NCBI GenBank assembly: GCA_017395885.1
Contig: JAFQNM010000106.1
Coordinates: forward strand, 1 to 20,160
Direction of reading: 5' to 3'
From: Clostridia bacterium
GTDB lineage: Bacteria > Bacillota > Clostridia > Oscillospirales > CAG-272
DNA length: 20,160 nucleotides
Each line of letters opens with the position of its first letter. Position 1 is the first letter of the stretch. Made by a program: the position numbers and the translations under genes. Of the stretch, positions 13,912-20,160 are shown piece after piece. The notes below the pieces were generated by a model. It was not told where the DNA came from, did not search any database, and saw only the letters and a list, made by a program, of their open reading frames with translations.

Positions 13912-13940
13912 TTGACAAAAACTGTAAATTGAGTTACAAT
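13912..13940 (+). promoter_or_regulatory. Sigma-A promoter of the AbrB-like gene
   Basis: TTGACA (13912-13917), 17 bp, TACAAT (13935-13940). The -10 is embedded in an inverted repeat listed separately. The leader is about 80 nt. Confidence 0.8.
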
Positions 13941-13957
13941 ACTGTTGTAATATACAA
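13934..13957. promoter_or_regulatory. TTGTA/TACAA inverted repeats over the AbrB-like promoter
   Basis: TTACAA-N5-TTGTAA (13934-13950) covers the -10 box, and TTGTA-ATA-TACAA (13945-13957) overlaps the expected start site. The AT-rich, symmetrical layout suits negative autoregulation by an AbrB-type protein. Similar half-sites occur before spoIIE (14439-14459). Confidence 0.5.
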
Positions 13958-14029
13958 TATCTGGTAATTCAGGGTAAAAACAGGAAGAAAAATGTTGGCC
14001 CTATGCCGGATTGAAAGGAAGGTAATAAT

Positions 14030-14272
14030 ATGAAATCACTTGGAATGCTGAGAAAGATCGATGAGCTGGGACGTATCACCCTCCCCATAGAGATCAGAAG
14101 AATGCTTGATATCAACCCCGGCGACGGAGTTGAAATGTTTTCCGATAAGGATAGGATCATCCTCCAGAAGTATGCTCCCGCCTGCATATTCTGCGGCGAG
14201 GCAGACGATACGGTTACCTATAAGGATAAAAGAGTCTGCAAGGCGTGCCTTGAGGAGATGAAGGGCATCTGA
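14030..14272 (+). CDS. AbrB/SpoVT-type transition regulator with a Cys-rich C-terminal half
   Basis: This 80-aa DNA-binding protein starts with a clear AbrB swapped-hairpin domain (MKSLGMLRKIDELGRITLPI, then EIRRMLDINPGDGVEMF, residues 1-48), very close to the N terminus of Bacillus AbrB. The usual AbrB C-terminal dimer domain is missing. In its place is a short segment with Cys52-x2-Cys55 and Cys70-x2-Cys73 (CIFC ... CKAC), arranged like a zinc ribbon or a redox switch. The start follows GGAAGGT. It lies just upstream of spoIIE and behind its own promoter and terminator, so it is probably monocistronic. A role as a stationary-phase or sporulation regulator is inferred from the family and the neighbour. 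Confidence 0.88.
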   Translation: MKSLGMLRKIDELGRITLPIEIRRMLDINPGDGVEMFSDKDRIILQKYAPACIFCGEADDTVTYKDKRVCKACLEEMKGI

Positions 14273-14303
14273 GCCTGAGTAAAAAACAAGAATATATTTT
14301 TCG

Positions 14304-14359
14304 AAATTCCCCGAGGGAGTTTTCCGTTTTGGGACGGAAGAGCCACGGGGAATTTTTTT
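14304..14359 (+). terminator. Terminator after the AbrB-like gene
   Basis: Outer arms AAATTCCCCG (14304-14313) and CGGGGAATTT (14346-14355) are followed by a run of seven Ts, with an inner hairpin TTCCGT / ACGGAA in the loop. It is larger than a normal terminator and may derive from a repeat, as the 'AAATTCC' end resembles the 16841 repeat. Confidence 0.65.
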
Positions 14360-14397
14360 CTTTTCTTTTTCCCGAAGAAAAAGGCCCAAAAGAAACA
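14353..14397. repeat. Inverted repeat of TTTCTTTT / AAAAGAAA type before spoIIE
   Basis: A pyrimidine-rich arm (about 14355-14370) and a purine-rich arm (about 14376-14397) face each other around CCCGAAG, with the inner match CTTTTT / AAAAAG. No coding function is evident. It may be a third type of intergenic repeat or part of a complex terminator. Confidence 0.4.
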
Positions 14398-14438
14398 TTT
14401 TCGGCCATCCCGAAAGCGACGGAGTTTTTTTAGCTTCG

Positions 14439-14459
14439 GTTGTAGAATCCTAATACAAC
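14439..14459. promoter_or_regulatory. GTTGTA-N9-TACAAC inverted repeat upstream of spoIIE
   Basis: The 6-bp arms are at 14439-14444 and 14454-14459, centred about 40 bp before the spoIIE start. The half-sites match those over the AbrB-like promoter. A possible -10 (TAGAAT, 14443-14448) falls inside it, with no good -35. Confidence 0.4.
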
Positions 14460-14488
14460 AAAAAGGGAAATGAGGTAAAACAAAGGAA

Positions 14489-16831
14489 ATGAAAAGAAAA
14501 AAGCTTGAGCCGTCCTCCGGGGGAACGGCAGAGGTCATTAAGGAAAAAATATTCGGTGTGCTTTTGGCAGAGGGCGGCAGGCTGTCGGCGCTGCTTGGGC
14601 CTGCGGCCGTGTTTGTAACGGCACTGCTTGTGGGCTCGGTCAGGGCGCCCCTTGGTACCTATCCTCTCAGCTATGCCGCTCTTGCCTCTGTTTGCGGGTG
14701 GGAGTACGTGGCGGCTGCCTTTGCAGGCTCCGTGCTCTCGGCCACGGCGCTTGACGTGGGAGCCGTGGTGCAGATAAGCATACTTTCGTCAATGCTGCTG
14801 GTTAGGCTGGCCGTTTGCTTTTTGAAGGGAGATATGCGAGACCGTGCCACCGCCTTGAGAAGGATATTCAGAGAGCGAGGCTACGTCAGGGTGATACTTG
14901 CCTCTCTCGGCTCGGCAGCGTTTGGGTGCTTTACCATATGGAGGAGCGAAAGCATATACTACGGCCTGTTCTCTGCTCTTCTCGGTATCGGAGAAACGGC
15001 ACTTGCCTCGGCAGCGCTTGTGTTTTTTGCAAACAGAAGGGCAGAGCCAAGGAAAAGGCTTTGCGGATTTCTGGTGCTTTTGCTTGGGTTAATGGCGGCG
15101 GTGGAGGGCATCGGTCTGCCCTTCAGCCTTTCGGCGGTGCTCACGTTTCTTCTTGCAGTATATTTCAGCTATGCGGGAGGTGCAGCGATCGGGACTGCCG
15201 TGGGCTTTGCCGGCGGTATGGCTGTTGGGATCCCCTATGCACCGGCCCTTGGCTCTGTGGGGGTGGTCTGCGCTCTCATATGGAGCCACAGCCGCATAGG
15301 TGCAGTAGCCGTGGCGGCGTTAACAGCGTCTGCTCTGTCACTTTTCGGAGGAGGACTTGATGCGGTAACGGATATTATTCCCGAGCTTGCTCTTGCGGCG
15401 GCGGTAGCCTGCCCGTTTGTAAGCCTCGGGCCGATACCCAAGGGTCTGCCATCCTTCCTTTGCTTTGAGGGGAGGGCAAAGGCGGACGTGCCTTCTCAAA
15501 AAAGGGGAACGGAAGGCGAGCGGCTTCGCAGGGTGGGAAAGGCACTGGAGAGCCTTTCTGCCATGCTGTATGAAATAGGAAGTAAAATGAGACTCCCCAC
15601 AGAGGAGGAGGCTCACCGTATATGCACGTCTGCCAGAGCAAAATTCTGCAGCGGATGCCCGGGCAGAAATGAATGCGAGGGCAGAGAAAAGAGCACGGTA
15701 GACTCAATGTTTGCCAATATGGAGTATATGATAGGCGCAAGGGGCAGAATAACGGCAAAGATTGTGCCGGATTCTGTTGCCAGACGGTGCTTTAATATGG
15801 CCCCGATCTTTGAAAGCATAAACACAAAGGTGACAAAAAACGCCGCCCTCACGGGTGCAGGCAAAAGAAACGAGCTTTTTGCATCTGATTATAAGGCTGT
15901 TGCCGCCCTGTTTTCGGAAATGAACGAGGATGAGTGGGAAAGCCCCGATAAAGAGGCAGGCAAAAGGCTCTCTGCGGCCCTATATGAGAGAGGCTTTTCG
16001 TTTGAGGGAGCAGACGTGTATGGAAAAAGGCAGAGAAGGGTGTATATGAGAGGAGTGGATATGGGTGCCGTGAGGGCGGGAGAGGAGGATATAAGAAGGA
16101 GTGCGGAGGAGGTTCTCTCCGCCAAGCTTTCCTCGCCTGAATTCTCGCTGGACGGAGGAAGAGTGAATGCATCTATGGAGTCTGTGCCGAGAATAAGTCT
16201 TCGCTGCGGCCGCCACAGCGTCAAGAGCATGAGAGACAGCACAACGGGAGATAGCGTCAGTACCTTTGAAAACAGAGAGGGGTATCATTATACTCTGGTT
16301 TCGGACGGAATGGGAACGGGCCGTGAGGCGGCACTGACCAGCGGCCTGTGTGCGGCATTTCTGGAGAAGCTGCTTTCTGCGGGATGCCCTATGAGGAGCG
16401 CCCTTGAGCTGCTGAATTGCTTTGTTCGCGGCGGAGAGGGCGAGTGCTTTGCAACGGTGGATATGATGGAGGCCGACCTGTATACGGGAAGAGCAAGATT
16501 TATAAAAAGCGGAGCGGCGCCATCCTTTGTTATAAGGAACGGAAGGCTGTACAGGATCCATTCCAAAACGGTGCCTATCGGAATAATGAGGGCGCTGGAT
16601 GCCGAATCTGTCAGCTTCGATCTTTTGGAGGGTGATACGGTGGTAATGATGAGCGATGGAGTTTGCGGCTCATATGAGGATTGCCCGTGGCTCTTCGAGC
16701 TGCTCTCGAACGGACTTTTGAAGGACGAGCCGCCGGCTGCAGCCGCAGTAAGAATAGCAAGAACAGCCGCAGAAATGACAGGAAGAGACGACGATATAAC
16801 AGTCTGCGTTCTCAGAGTAGAGGCCGCGTGA
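14489..16831 (+). CDS. spoIIE: Stage II sporulation protein E (membrane serine phosphatase)
   Basis: This 780-aa protein, close to the 827 aa of Bacillus SpoIIE, is the asymmetric-septum phosphatase that dephosphorylates SpoIIAA and so activates sigma-F in the forespore. About ten membrane segments occupy residues 35-335. A linker follows, with the cysteine cluster 'CTSARAKFCSGCPGRNEC' (about 380-400) that many clostridial SpoIIE proteins share. The C-terminal PP2C-type phosphatase (about 570-780) has the metal-binding motifs 'SDGMGTGREA', 'MSDGVCGSY' and 'GRDDDITVCVLRV'. The ATG at 14489 follows AAAGGAA. It is preceded by the AbrB-like gene and its terminator and followed by the structured repeat at 16841. 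Presence of the gene marks a spore-forming lineage. Confidence 0.95.
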   Translation: MKRKKLEPSSGGTAEVIKEKIFGVLLAEGGRLSALLGPAAVFVTALLVGSVRAPLGTYPLSYAALASVCGWEYVAAAFAGSVLSATALDVGAVVQISILSSMLLVRLAVCFLKGDMRDRATALRRIFRERGYVRVILASLGSAAFGCFTIWRSESIYYGLFSALLGIGETALASAALVFFANRRAEPRKRLCGFLVLLLGLMAAVEGIGLPFSLSAVLTFLLAVYFSYAGGAAIGTAVGFAGGMAVGIPYAPALGSVGVVCALIWSHSRIGAVAVAALTASALSLFGGGLDAVTDIIPELALAAAVACPFVSLGPIPKGLPSFLCFEGRAKADVPSQKRGTEGERLRRVGKALESLSAMLYEIGSKMRLPTEEEAHRICTSARAKFCSGCPGRNECEGREKSTVDSMFANMEYMIGARGRITAKIVPDSVARRCFNMAPIFESINTKVTKNAALTGAGKRNELFASDYKAVAALFSEMNEDEWESPDKEAGKRLSAALYERGFSFEGADVYGKRQRRVYMRGVDMGAVRAGEEDIRRSAEEVLSAKLSSPEFSLDGGRVNASMESVPRISLRCGRHSVKSMRDSTTGDSVSTFENREGYHYTLVSDGMGTGREAALTSGLCAAFLEKLLSAGCPMRSALELLNCFVRGGEGECFATVDMMEADLYTGRARFIKSGAAPSFVIRNGRLYRIHSKTVPIGIMRALDAESVSFDLLEGDTVVMMSDGVCGSYEDCPWLFELLSNGLLKDEPPAAAAVRIARTAAEMTGRDDDITVCVLRVEAA

Positions 16832-16840
16832 CCATCTTTC

Positions 16841-17100
16841 AAATTCCGGTTTATGGGGGAGATATGTAGGAGGCCTTTTTGTAAAAAGGCCCCCTACGAC
16901 CCCCGAAAAACTTCAAAAAGGGGATAATAATTCGGCTTATCGGCAAGGGGCGTCCACTCCTTTGAACAAAGGCCCCGCGAGGGGCTTTTGCCGGTTTATA
17001 TAAAGGGAGTGTGCTCCCTTTATATAAACCTGTTTAAAGTTTTTTGCGGAGCTTTTTTTCAAAAAAGCGACCGTCTCCCCTCCCCGATAAACCGGAATTT
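16841..17100. repeat. Structured intergenic repeat with terminal inverted repeats, about 260 bp
   Basis: The region 16832-17163 has no gene. Its main content is a unit whose ends, AAATTCCGGTTTAT-GGGGGA (16841-16860) and the inverse at 17081-17100, match at 19 of 20 positions. Inside are four hairpins: 16866-16897 (15-bp arms, one mismatch), GCCCC-GCGA-GGGGC (16972-16988) within a larger fold, a perfect 17-bp hairpin (16993-17009 with 17014-17030), and GCTTTTTT / AAAAAAGC (17051-17068). Right-end copies recur at 11-51 and 20139-20160. It begins 10 bp after the spoIIE stop. No target duplication was seen. It may be a MITE-like element. Confidence 0.65.
16993..17030. repeat. Perfect 17-bp hairpin within the structured repeat
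   Basis: The arms GGTTTATATAAAGGGAG and CTCCCTTTATATAAACC enclose TGTG. It is the strongest secondary structure of the element and is not followed by a T run, so it is not a plain terminator. Confidence 0.75.
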
Positions 17101-17126
17101 ACAGAAATATAGTTGGTGAGAAAGGT

Positions 17127-17151
17127 AAAAGTCCCCTTTTGGGGGACTTTT
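17127..17151 (-). terminator. Terminator after the ABC-F gene
   Basis: Perfect 10-bp stem AAAAGTCCCC / GGGGACTTTT with a 5-nt loop, 12 bp after the ABC-F stop codon. The T run on the minus strand is partly inside the stem (CTTTTACCTTTC), so strength is uncertain. Confidence 0.65.
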
Positions 17152-17163
17152 GTCTTTCTGTTA

Positions 17164-19068
17164 TCAATCTTCAAAGGCTTCCTGTTCCTCATAGAGCTCC
17201 AGCAGGCGCTCCTCGAGGGCAGATCTTTGGCTATCCAGCTCGGCCACCTTCACGTAATCTGTTGCGGCTTCTCCGAACATTGCTTTTGTGATCTCGTCTA
17301 TCTGAGCCTCGATCCTTTCGATCTCTGAAAGGATCTTTCTCTGCCTTGCCGCTTCCTTTCTTCTGTCGGCGGCGCCGGTCTTTCTTTTCAGGTAATCCTC
17401 CTTGGCGGCAGAGGTGGTCTGAGCGGCCTTTGCCTTTGCCTCAACTTCTTTGGCAATGCGGTGAGACTCATACTCCTCATAGCCTCCTCTCCAATCGGAG
17501 AAGGGGTCGCCAAGCTCAATAACTCTCGTTGCCAGCCGCTTTATGAAATATCTGTCGTGGCTGACGGCGATGACGGTGCCGTCAAAGGAGCTGACAGCGT
17601 TTTCCAGCACCTCACGTGAGGGTATATCAAGGTGGTTTGTGGGCTCATCCAAAATCAGCACGTTTGTTTTGGAGAGGATAAGCTTTGCAAGGGTCAGTCT
17701 TGCACGCTCGCCACCTGAAAGAACGGCCACCTTTTTTTCTATATCGTCACCCTTGAACATAAACGAGGCCAGCAGGCTTCTCAGCTGTGTCTGCGTGATG
17801 GCGGGGTATGCATCCCATATCTCATCCAGAACGGTTTTGTCCTCATCAAGATTCTGGTTTTCCTGGTCGTAGTATGCTACCTGAACGTTGTAGCCAAACT
17901 CTATTTTGCCCGAAACGGGAGCAAGCCTTCCGAGCAGGAGCTTCAAAAGGGTAGATTTTCCGCATCCGTTGGGACCTGCAATGAAAACCCTCTCTCTTTT
18001 TTTAACGTCAAAGGTCAGATTATCAAAGAGAACCTTTTCACCGAAGGCCATACGGAGGCCCTTGACGGTAAGAACGTCGTTGCCCGATTCACCAGAGCTG
18101 TCAAAGGCGAAGCTGATGGCCTTTGGCTCATCCTTTGGCTTTTCCACCTTTTCCATTCGGGCAATGGCCTTTTCACGGCTTTCTGCCGCAATGATATTGC
18201 GCTCGCGGTTCCATCTTCTCTGTTGCTCGATATAAGCCTCAAGCCTTGCGATCTCCTTTTGCTGAAGCTCGTATTTTTTCTCCTCTGCGGCACGCTTTTC
18301 CTTTTTTCTTTCAACGTACTGAGTATAGGGGCAGCGATAGAGCTCGGCACGGTGGTTTTCTATATCAAGAGTCTTGTTTGTGACCTTATCGAGAAAATAT
18401 CTGTCGTGGCTGACGACTATAAGGGTCTTTTTATACTGGGAGAGATGCTCCTCCAGCCATATCATAGTGTCTGTATCCAGGTGGTTGGTGGGCTCGTCCA
18501 GAATAAGTATGTCCGGCTGGGCAAAGAGGAGCCTTGCAAGGGCAAGGCGTGTGCGCTGACCTCCGGAGAGGGAGGCGATGCTCATTTGGTGAGTGGCCTC
18601 TCCGAAGCCGAGACGCTCGAGAATGCTTTTGCAGCGAGACTTGTAGTGAAGGCCGCCGCCCTCTGCAAATCTTGTGTTGAGGCGCTCAAGCTCAGAGTAG
18701 AGCCTGATGGCCTCATCGCCAACTGCAGTTTCAATAAGCTTTTCCAGCTCTGCGATACGTACTTCCATACGGCAAAGGTCGGGATATGCACCGTACATAC
18801 GGGAGAGAACGGTCTCGCCTTCTCCCTCGCCGCCCTCAAAGGCATCGTTCTGCTCCATCATACCAAGAGAACTGTCCTTTGAGAGGTGTATCTCGCCGCT
18901 GTCGGCATCAAGCTTCCCTGCAATGATGCGAAGGAGGGTAGACTTGCCGCTGCCGTTAACGCCGACAACGCCGAGCCTGTCTCCCTCTTCAATGGAAAAG
19001 GTTACGTCTCTCAGTATTTCCTTAACGCCTATGGTATAGGTGATCTTGCTTAAAGACAGTGAAATCAT
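17164..19068 (-). CDS. ABC-F family ATP-binding protein (translation-associated)
   Basis: This 634-aa soluble protein has two ABC cassettes and no membrane segments, as in the ABC-F class (Uup, YdiF, EttA-like and antibiotic-resistance factors) that act on the ribosome. Cassette 1 has Walker A GVNGSGKST (36-44), signature LSGGQRTRLALA and Walker B ILILDEPTNHLD. The arm between the two contains a charged linker with 'EEKKYELQQKEIARLEAYIEQQ'-like helix character. Cassette 2 has GPNGCGKST, LSGGERARLTLA and VLILDEPTNHLD. A C-terminal coiled-coil of about 100 residues ends it, as in the Uup/YdiF groups. The ATG at 19068 follows CGGAGATAAA; a frame extending ten codons further crosses the hairpin upstream. 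Whether it is housekeeping or drug-protective cannot be told. Confidence 0.92.
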   Translation of the reverse strand: MISLSLSKITYTIGVKEILRDVTFSIEEGDRLGVVGVNGSGKSTLLRIIAGKLDADSGEIHLSKDSSLGMMEQNDAFEGGEGEGETVLSRMYGAYPDLCRMEVRIAELEKLIETAVGDEAIRLYSELERLNTRFAEGGGLHYKSRCKSILERLGFGEATHQMSIASLSGGQRTRLALARLLFAQPDILILDEPTNHLDTDTMIWLEEHLSQYKKTLIVVSHDRYFLDKVTNKTLDIENHRAELYRCPYTQYVERKKEKRAAEEKKYELQQKEIARLEAYIEQQRRWNRERNIIAAESREKAIARMEKVEKPKDEPKAISFAFDSSGESGNDVLTVKGLRMAFGEKVLFDNLTFDVKKRERVFIAGPNGCGKSTLLKLLLGRLAPVSGKIEFGYNVQVAYYDQENQNLDEDKTVLDEIWDAYPAITQTQLRSLLASFMFKGDDIEKKVAVLSGGERARLTLAKLILSKTNVLILDEPTNHLDIPSREVLENAVSSFDGTVIAVSHDRYFIKRLATRVIELGDPFSDWRGGYEEYESHRIAKEVEAKAKAAQTTSAAKEDYLKRKTGAADRRKEAARQRKILSEIERIEAQIDEITKAMFGEAATDYVKVAELDSQRSALEERLLELYEEQEAFED

Positions 19069-19086
19069 TTTATCTCCGTTAAAATA

Positions 19087-19111
19087 ACTGCCTGCCACCG
19101 GGGCAGGCAGT
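19087..19111 (-). terminator. Hairpin between the membrane protein and ABC-F genes
   Basis: Perfect 10-bp stem ACTGCCTGCC / GGCAGGCAGT with a 5-nt loop, then TTATTTTAA and the ABC-F ribosome site. It lies in a 48-bp gap between two co-directional genes. It could end the upstream transcript or act as an attenuator for the ABC-F gene. Confidence 0.6.
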
Positions 19112-19116
19112 CCTTT

Positions 19117-20055
19117 TTATTCTTCTGTTTCAAAGGTAGTGGGCTCTTTTTCAGCCTCATCAGCGTCCTCGTCGCCGTCAGCGGGCATAACCTCCTCAAT
19201 GGGCTCAGAGCCTGCGCCCTTCTTTTGGGGTGAGGTAAAGTCGGCATCGGCCCGTGTGAGCATCACAAGCTGCACGCACATATAGATGAAAAGGCCGATC
19301 TTTGCAAAGCTCTCCTCGCCTGCAAAGGCAGAGCACTGAACGTTAGTGAAGCGAACGGCAACAGCCGCAATGGCGCCGGTTCCTCCAACGGCGATCGCAG
19401 TGCAGAGAGCGAAAATATATCTGGGCAGGAGCCTGCCTCTGCCGAGGGTAAGGCCGGTCTGGGCGGTAAGGGCCAGCATATAAGAAAGGTAGTTGAGCTG
19501 GCAGATAAGCTTCAGAGGGCTGTTGACCGCAACAGACTGGTCGAAATAGAGTAGCAGGACCTTGGTGGCGCAGTAGATAACGGCGCAGAAGCCGAGGAGG
19601 GAAACGAGAGCGCTGCGGGGAGCGTTATCCTTTCCCGTAAAGGCGGAAACGATAAGGTAAGCGGCCAAAGCGAGGCCGAGAACTGAGGAGATCTTGGCAA
19701 GGGTAGTTGCCGAACCGGGGATTCCGTTTATATTGGAGGAAAGCTCAAGTACAGACGAAAGGGAAACAAGAGCTGCAGCGATAATGCTGACCGCCTTGCT
19801 TGTGACAGTTCTCGGGAGAGGCCTGTCGGGGAGAGAGCCCTTGGCAAAGAGCACCCAGCCTGCAATACCCAGAATGGGGCCTGCAGCTATGCAGCAGTAA
19901 ACAACAGGTGCAAAAAGTGATCCCACGTTAAAGTGGCCCATAGCATCGTTGTATTCGCTGCCGAGACCCATATAGAGGCAAACGGCGCCGAAGATACCCA
20001 TAAAGAGAGAGGCGGCAAAAAGGCAATATATCTGTAATTTTCTGTTGTTATCCAT
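19117..20055 (-). CDS. Multi-pass membrane protein of unknown function
   Basis: I do not recognise a family. The 312-aa product has about eight hydrophobic helices between residues 8 and 265, separated by short loops, and then a soluble, acidic tail (from about 270: 'ADADFTSPQKKGAGSEP', then Glu/Asp-rich to the end) with no lipobox or signal cleavage site. There is no cysteine motif, ATP-binding loop or catalytic signature. The ATG at 20055 follows AAGGTAGGG. It is the first of two co-directional genes with the ABC-F gene 48 bp downstream, separated by a hairpin. The coding frame is open, well spaced and has a promoter, so a real gene is likely; function is unknown. Confidence 0.8.
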   Translation of the reverse strand: MDNNRKLQIYCLFAASLFMGIFGAVCLYMGLGSEYNDAMGHFNVGSLFAPVVYCCIAAGPILGIAGWVLFAKGSLPDRPLPRTVTSKAVSIIAAALVSLSSVLELSSNINGIPGSATTLAKISSVLGLALAAYLIVSAFTGKDNAPRSALVSLLGFCAVIYCATKVLLLYFDQSVAVNSPLKLICQLNYLSYMLALTAQTGLTLGRGRLLPRYIFALCTAIAVGGTGAIAAVAVRFTNVQCSAFAGEESFAKIGLFIYMCVQLVMLTRADADFTSPQKKGAGSEPIEEVMPADGDEDADEAEKEPTTFETEE

Positions 20056-20087
20056 AAAAAAGACCCTACCTTATGATAGATATGATA

Positions 20088-20116
20088 ATTGTATCACATT
20101 TGTCTCTGCAAGGCAA
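20088..20116 (-). promoter_or_regulatory. Promoter of the 19117-20055 membrane protein gene
   Basis: TTGCCT (20111-20116), 17 bp, TACAAT (20088-20093) on the minus strand. The -35 matches the consensus at only four positions, so it is weaker than others here. Confidence 0.55.
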
Positions 20117-20138
20117 GGAGTTTGGCAAATTGTTTTGG

Positions 20139-20160
20139 CAGAAACTTTTTCAAAAAAGCG
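20139..20160 (+). repeat. Start of a further copy of the intergenic repeat right end
   Basis: ACTTTTTCAAAAAAGCG at the end of the window matches the 17051-17070 portion of the structured repeat (GCTTTTTTTCAAAAAAGCG). The window cuts it, so only the first part is visible. Confidence 0.55.

Noticed and set aside
14036..14398. 120-codon minus-strand frame opposite the AbrB-like gene
   Set aside because: It covers the AbrB-like gene and its terminator on the opposite strand; the plus-strand gene has clear homology and signals.
15338..16561. Several long open frames opposite spoIIE
   Set aside because: They follow from the GC-rich, low-stop codon usage of spoIIE. None has a ribosome site or a recognisable product.
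16841..17100. Target-site duplication flanking the structured repeat
   Set aside because: The bases on either side (CTTTC and ACAGA) do not match, so transposition is not directly supported.

Overview
The window looks like chromosomal DNA from a spore-forming, probably gut-associated anaerobe of the class Clostridia (Bacillota). The reasons are a full-length SpoIIE phosphatase, an AbrB/SpoVT-type transition regulator, a Feo ferrous-iron system with the short Cys-rich FeoB-associated protein, strong AGGAGG-type ribosome binding sites, and a series of sigma-A promoters with exactly 17-bp spacers. No phage, transposase, CRISPR array, rRNA or tRNA was seen. I cannot name the species.

Layout. 106-2178 (-) is a secreted, membrane-anchored cell-wall amidase with Cys-x2-Cys repeats. 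It is divergent from pnuC (2358-3050, +), a vitamin/nucleoside transporter. A structured repeat (3058-3271) follows, then a GtrB-type glycosyltransferase (3305-4243, -) and the azlCD amino-acid exporter pair (4331-5360, -). Next is a roughly 1.67-kb AT-rich segment carrying one lipoprotein gene (5513-6901, -). It is bracketed by a perfect 47-bp direct repeat that is the 3' end of the neighbouring DNA-repair gene nfo (7118-7954, -). A YihY-family membrane protein (8094-9011, +) diverges from nfo.

9090-11734 is an iron-uptake operon: feoA, feoB and a 59-aa Cys-rich protein, with two TTAGC-N4-GCTAA palindromes as candidate operators. 11750-13813 is a thiol-redox block: trxB (-), a Cys-rich Crp/Fnr regulator (+) and trxA (-). 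trxA and the regulator overlap tail to tail, and a CRP-like palindrome sits near -41 of trxA. 13912-16831 holds a small AbrB-like regulator with a Cys-x2-Cys pair on each side of a loop, followed by spoIIE. 16841-17100 is a second structured repeat with terminal inverted repeats; copies of its right end also begin and end the window. The window closes with an ABC-F ATPase (17164-19068, -) and an unrecognised membrane protein (19117-20055, -).

Most genes are ordinary housekeeping genes. The best leads for something undescribed are the lipoprotein cassette inserted exactly at the nfo stop codon, the families of structured intergenic repeats, and the candidate regulatory circuits at feo, trxA/crp and abrB/spoIIE. 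All of these are read from sequence alone.
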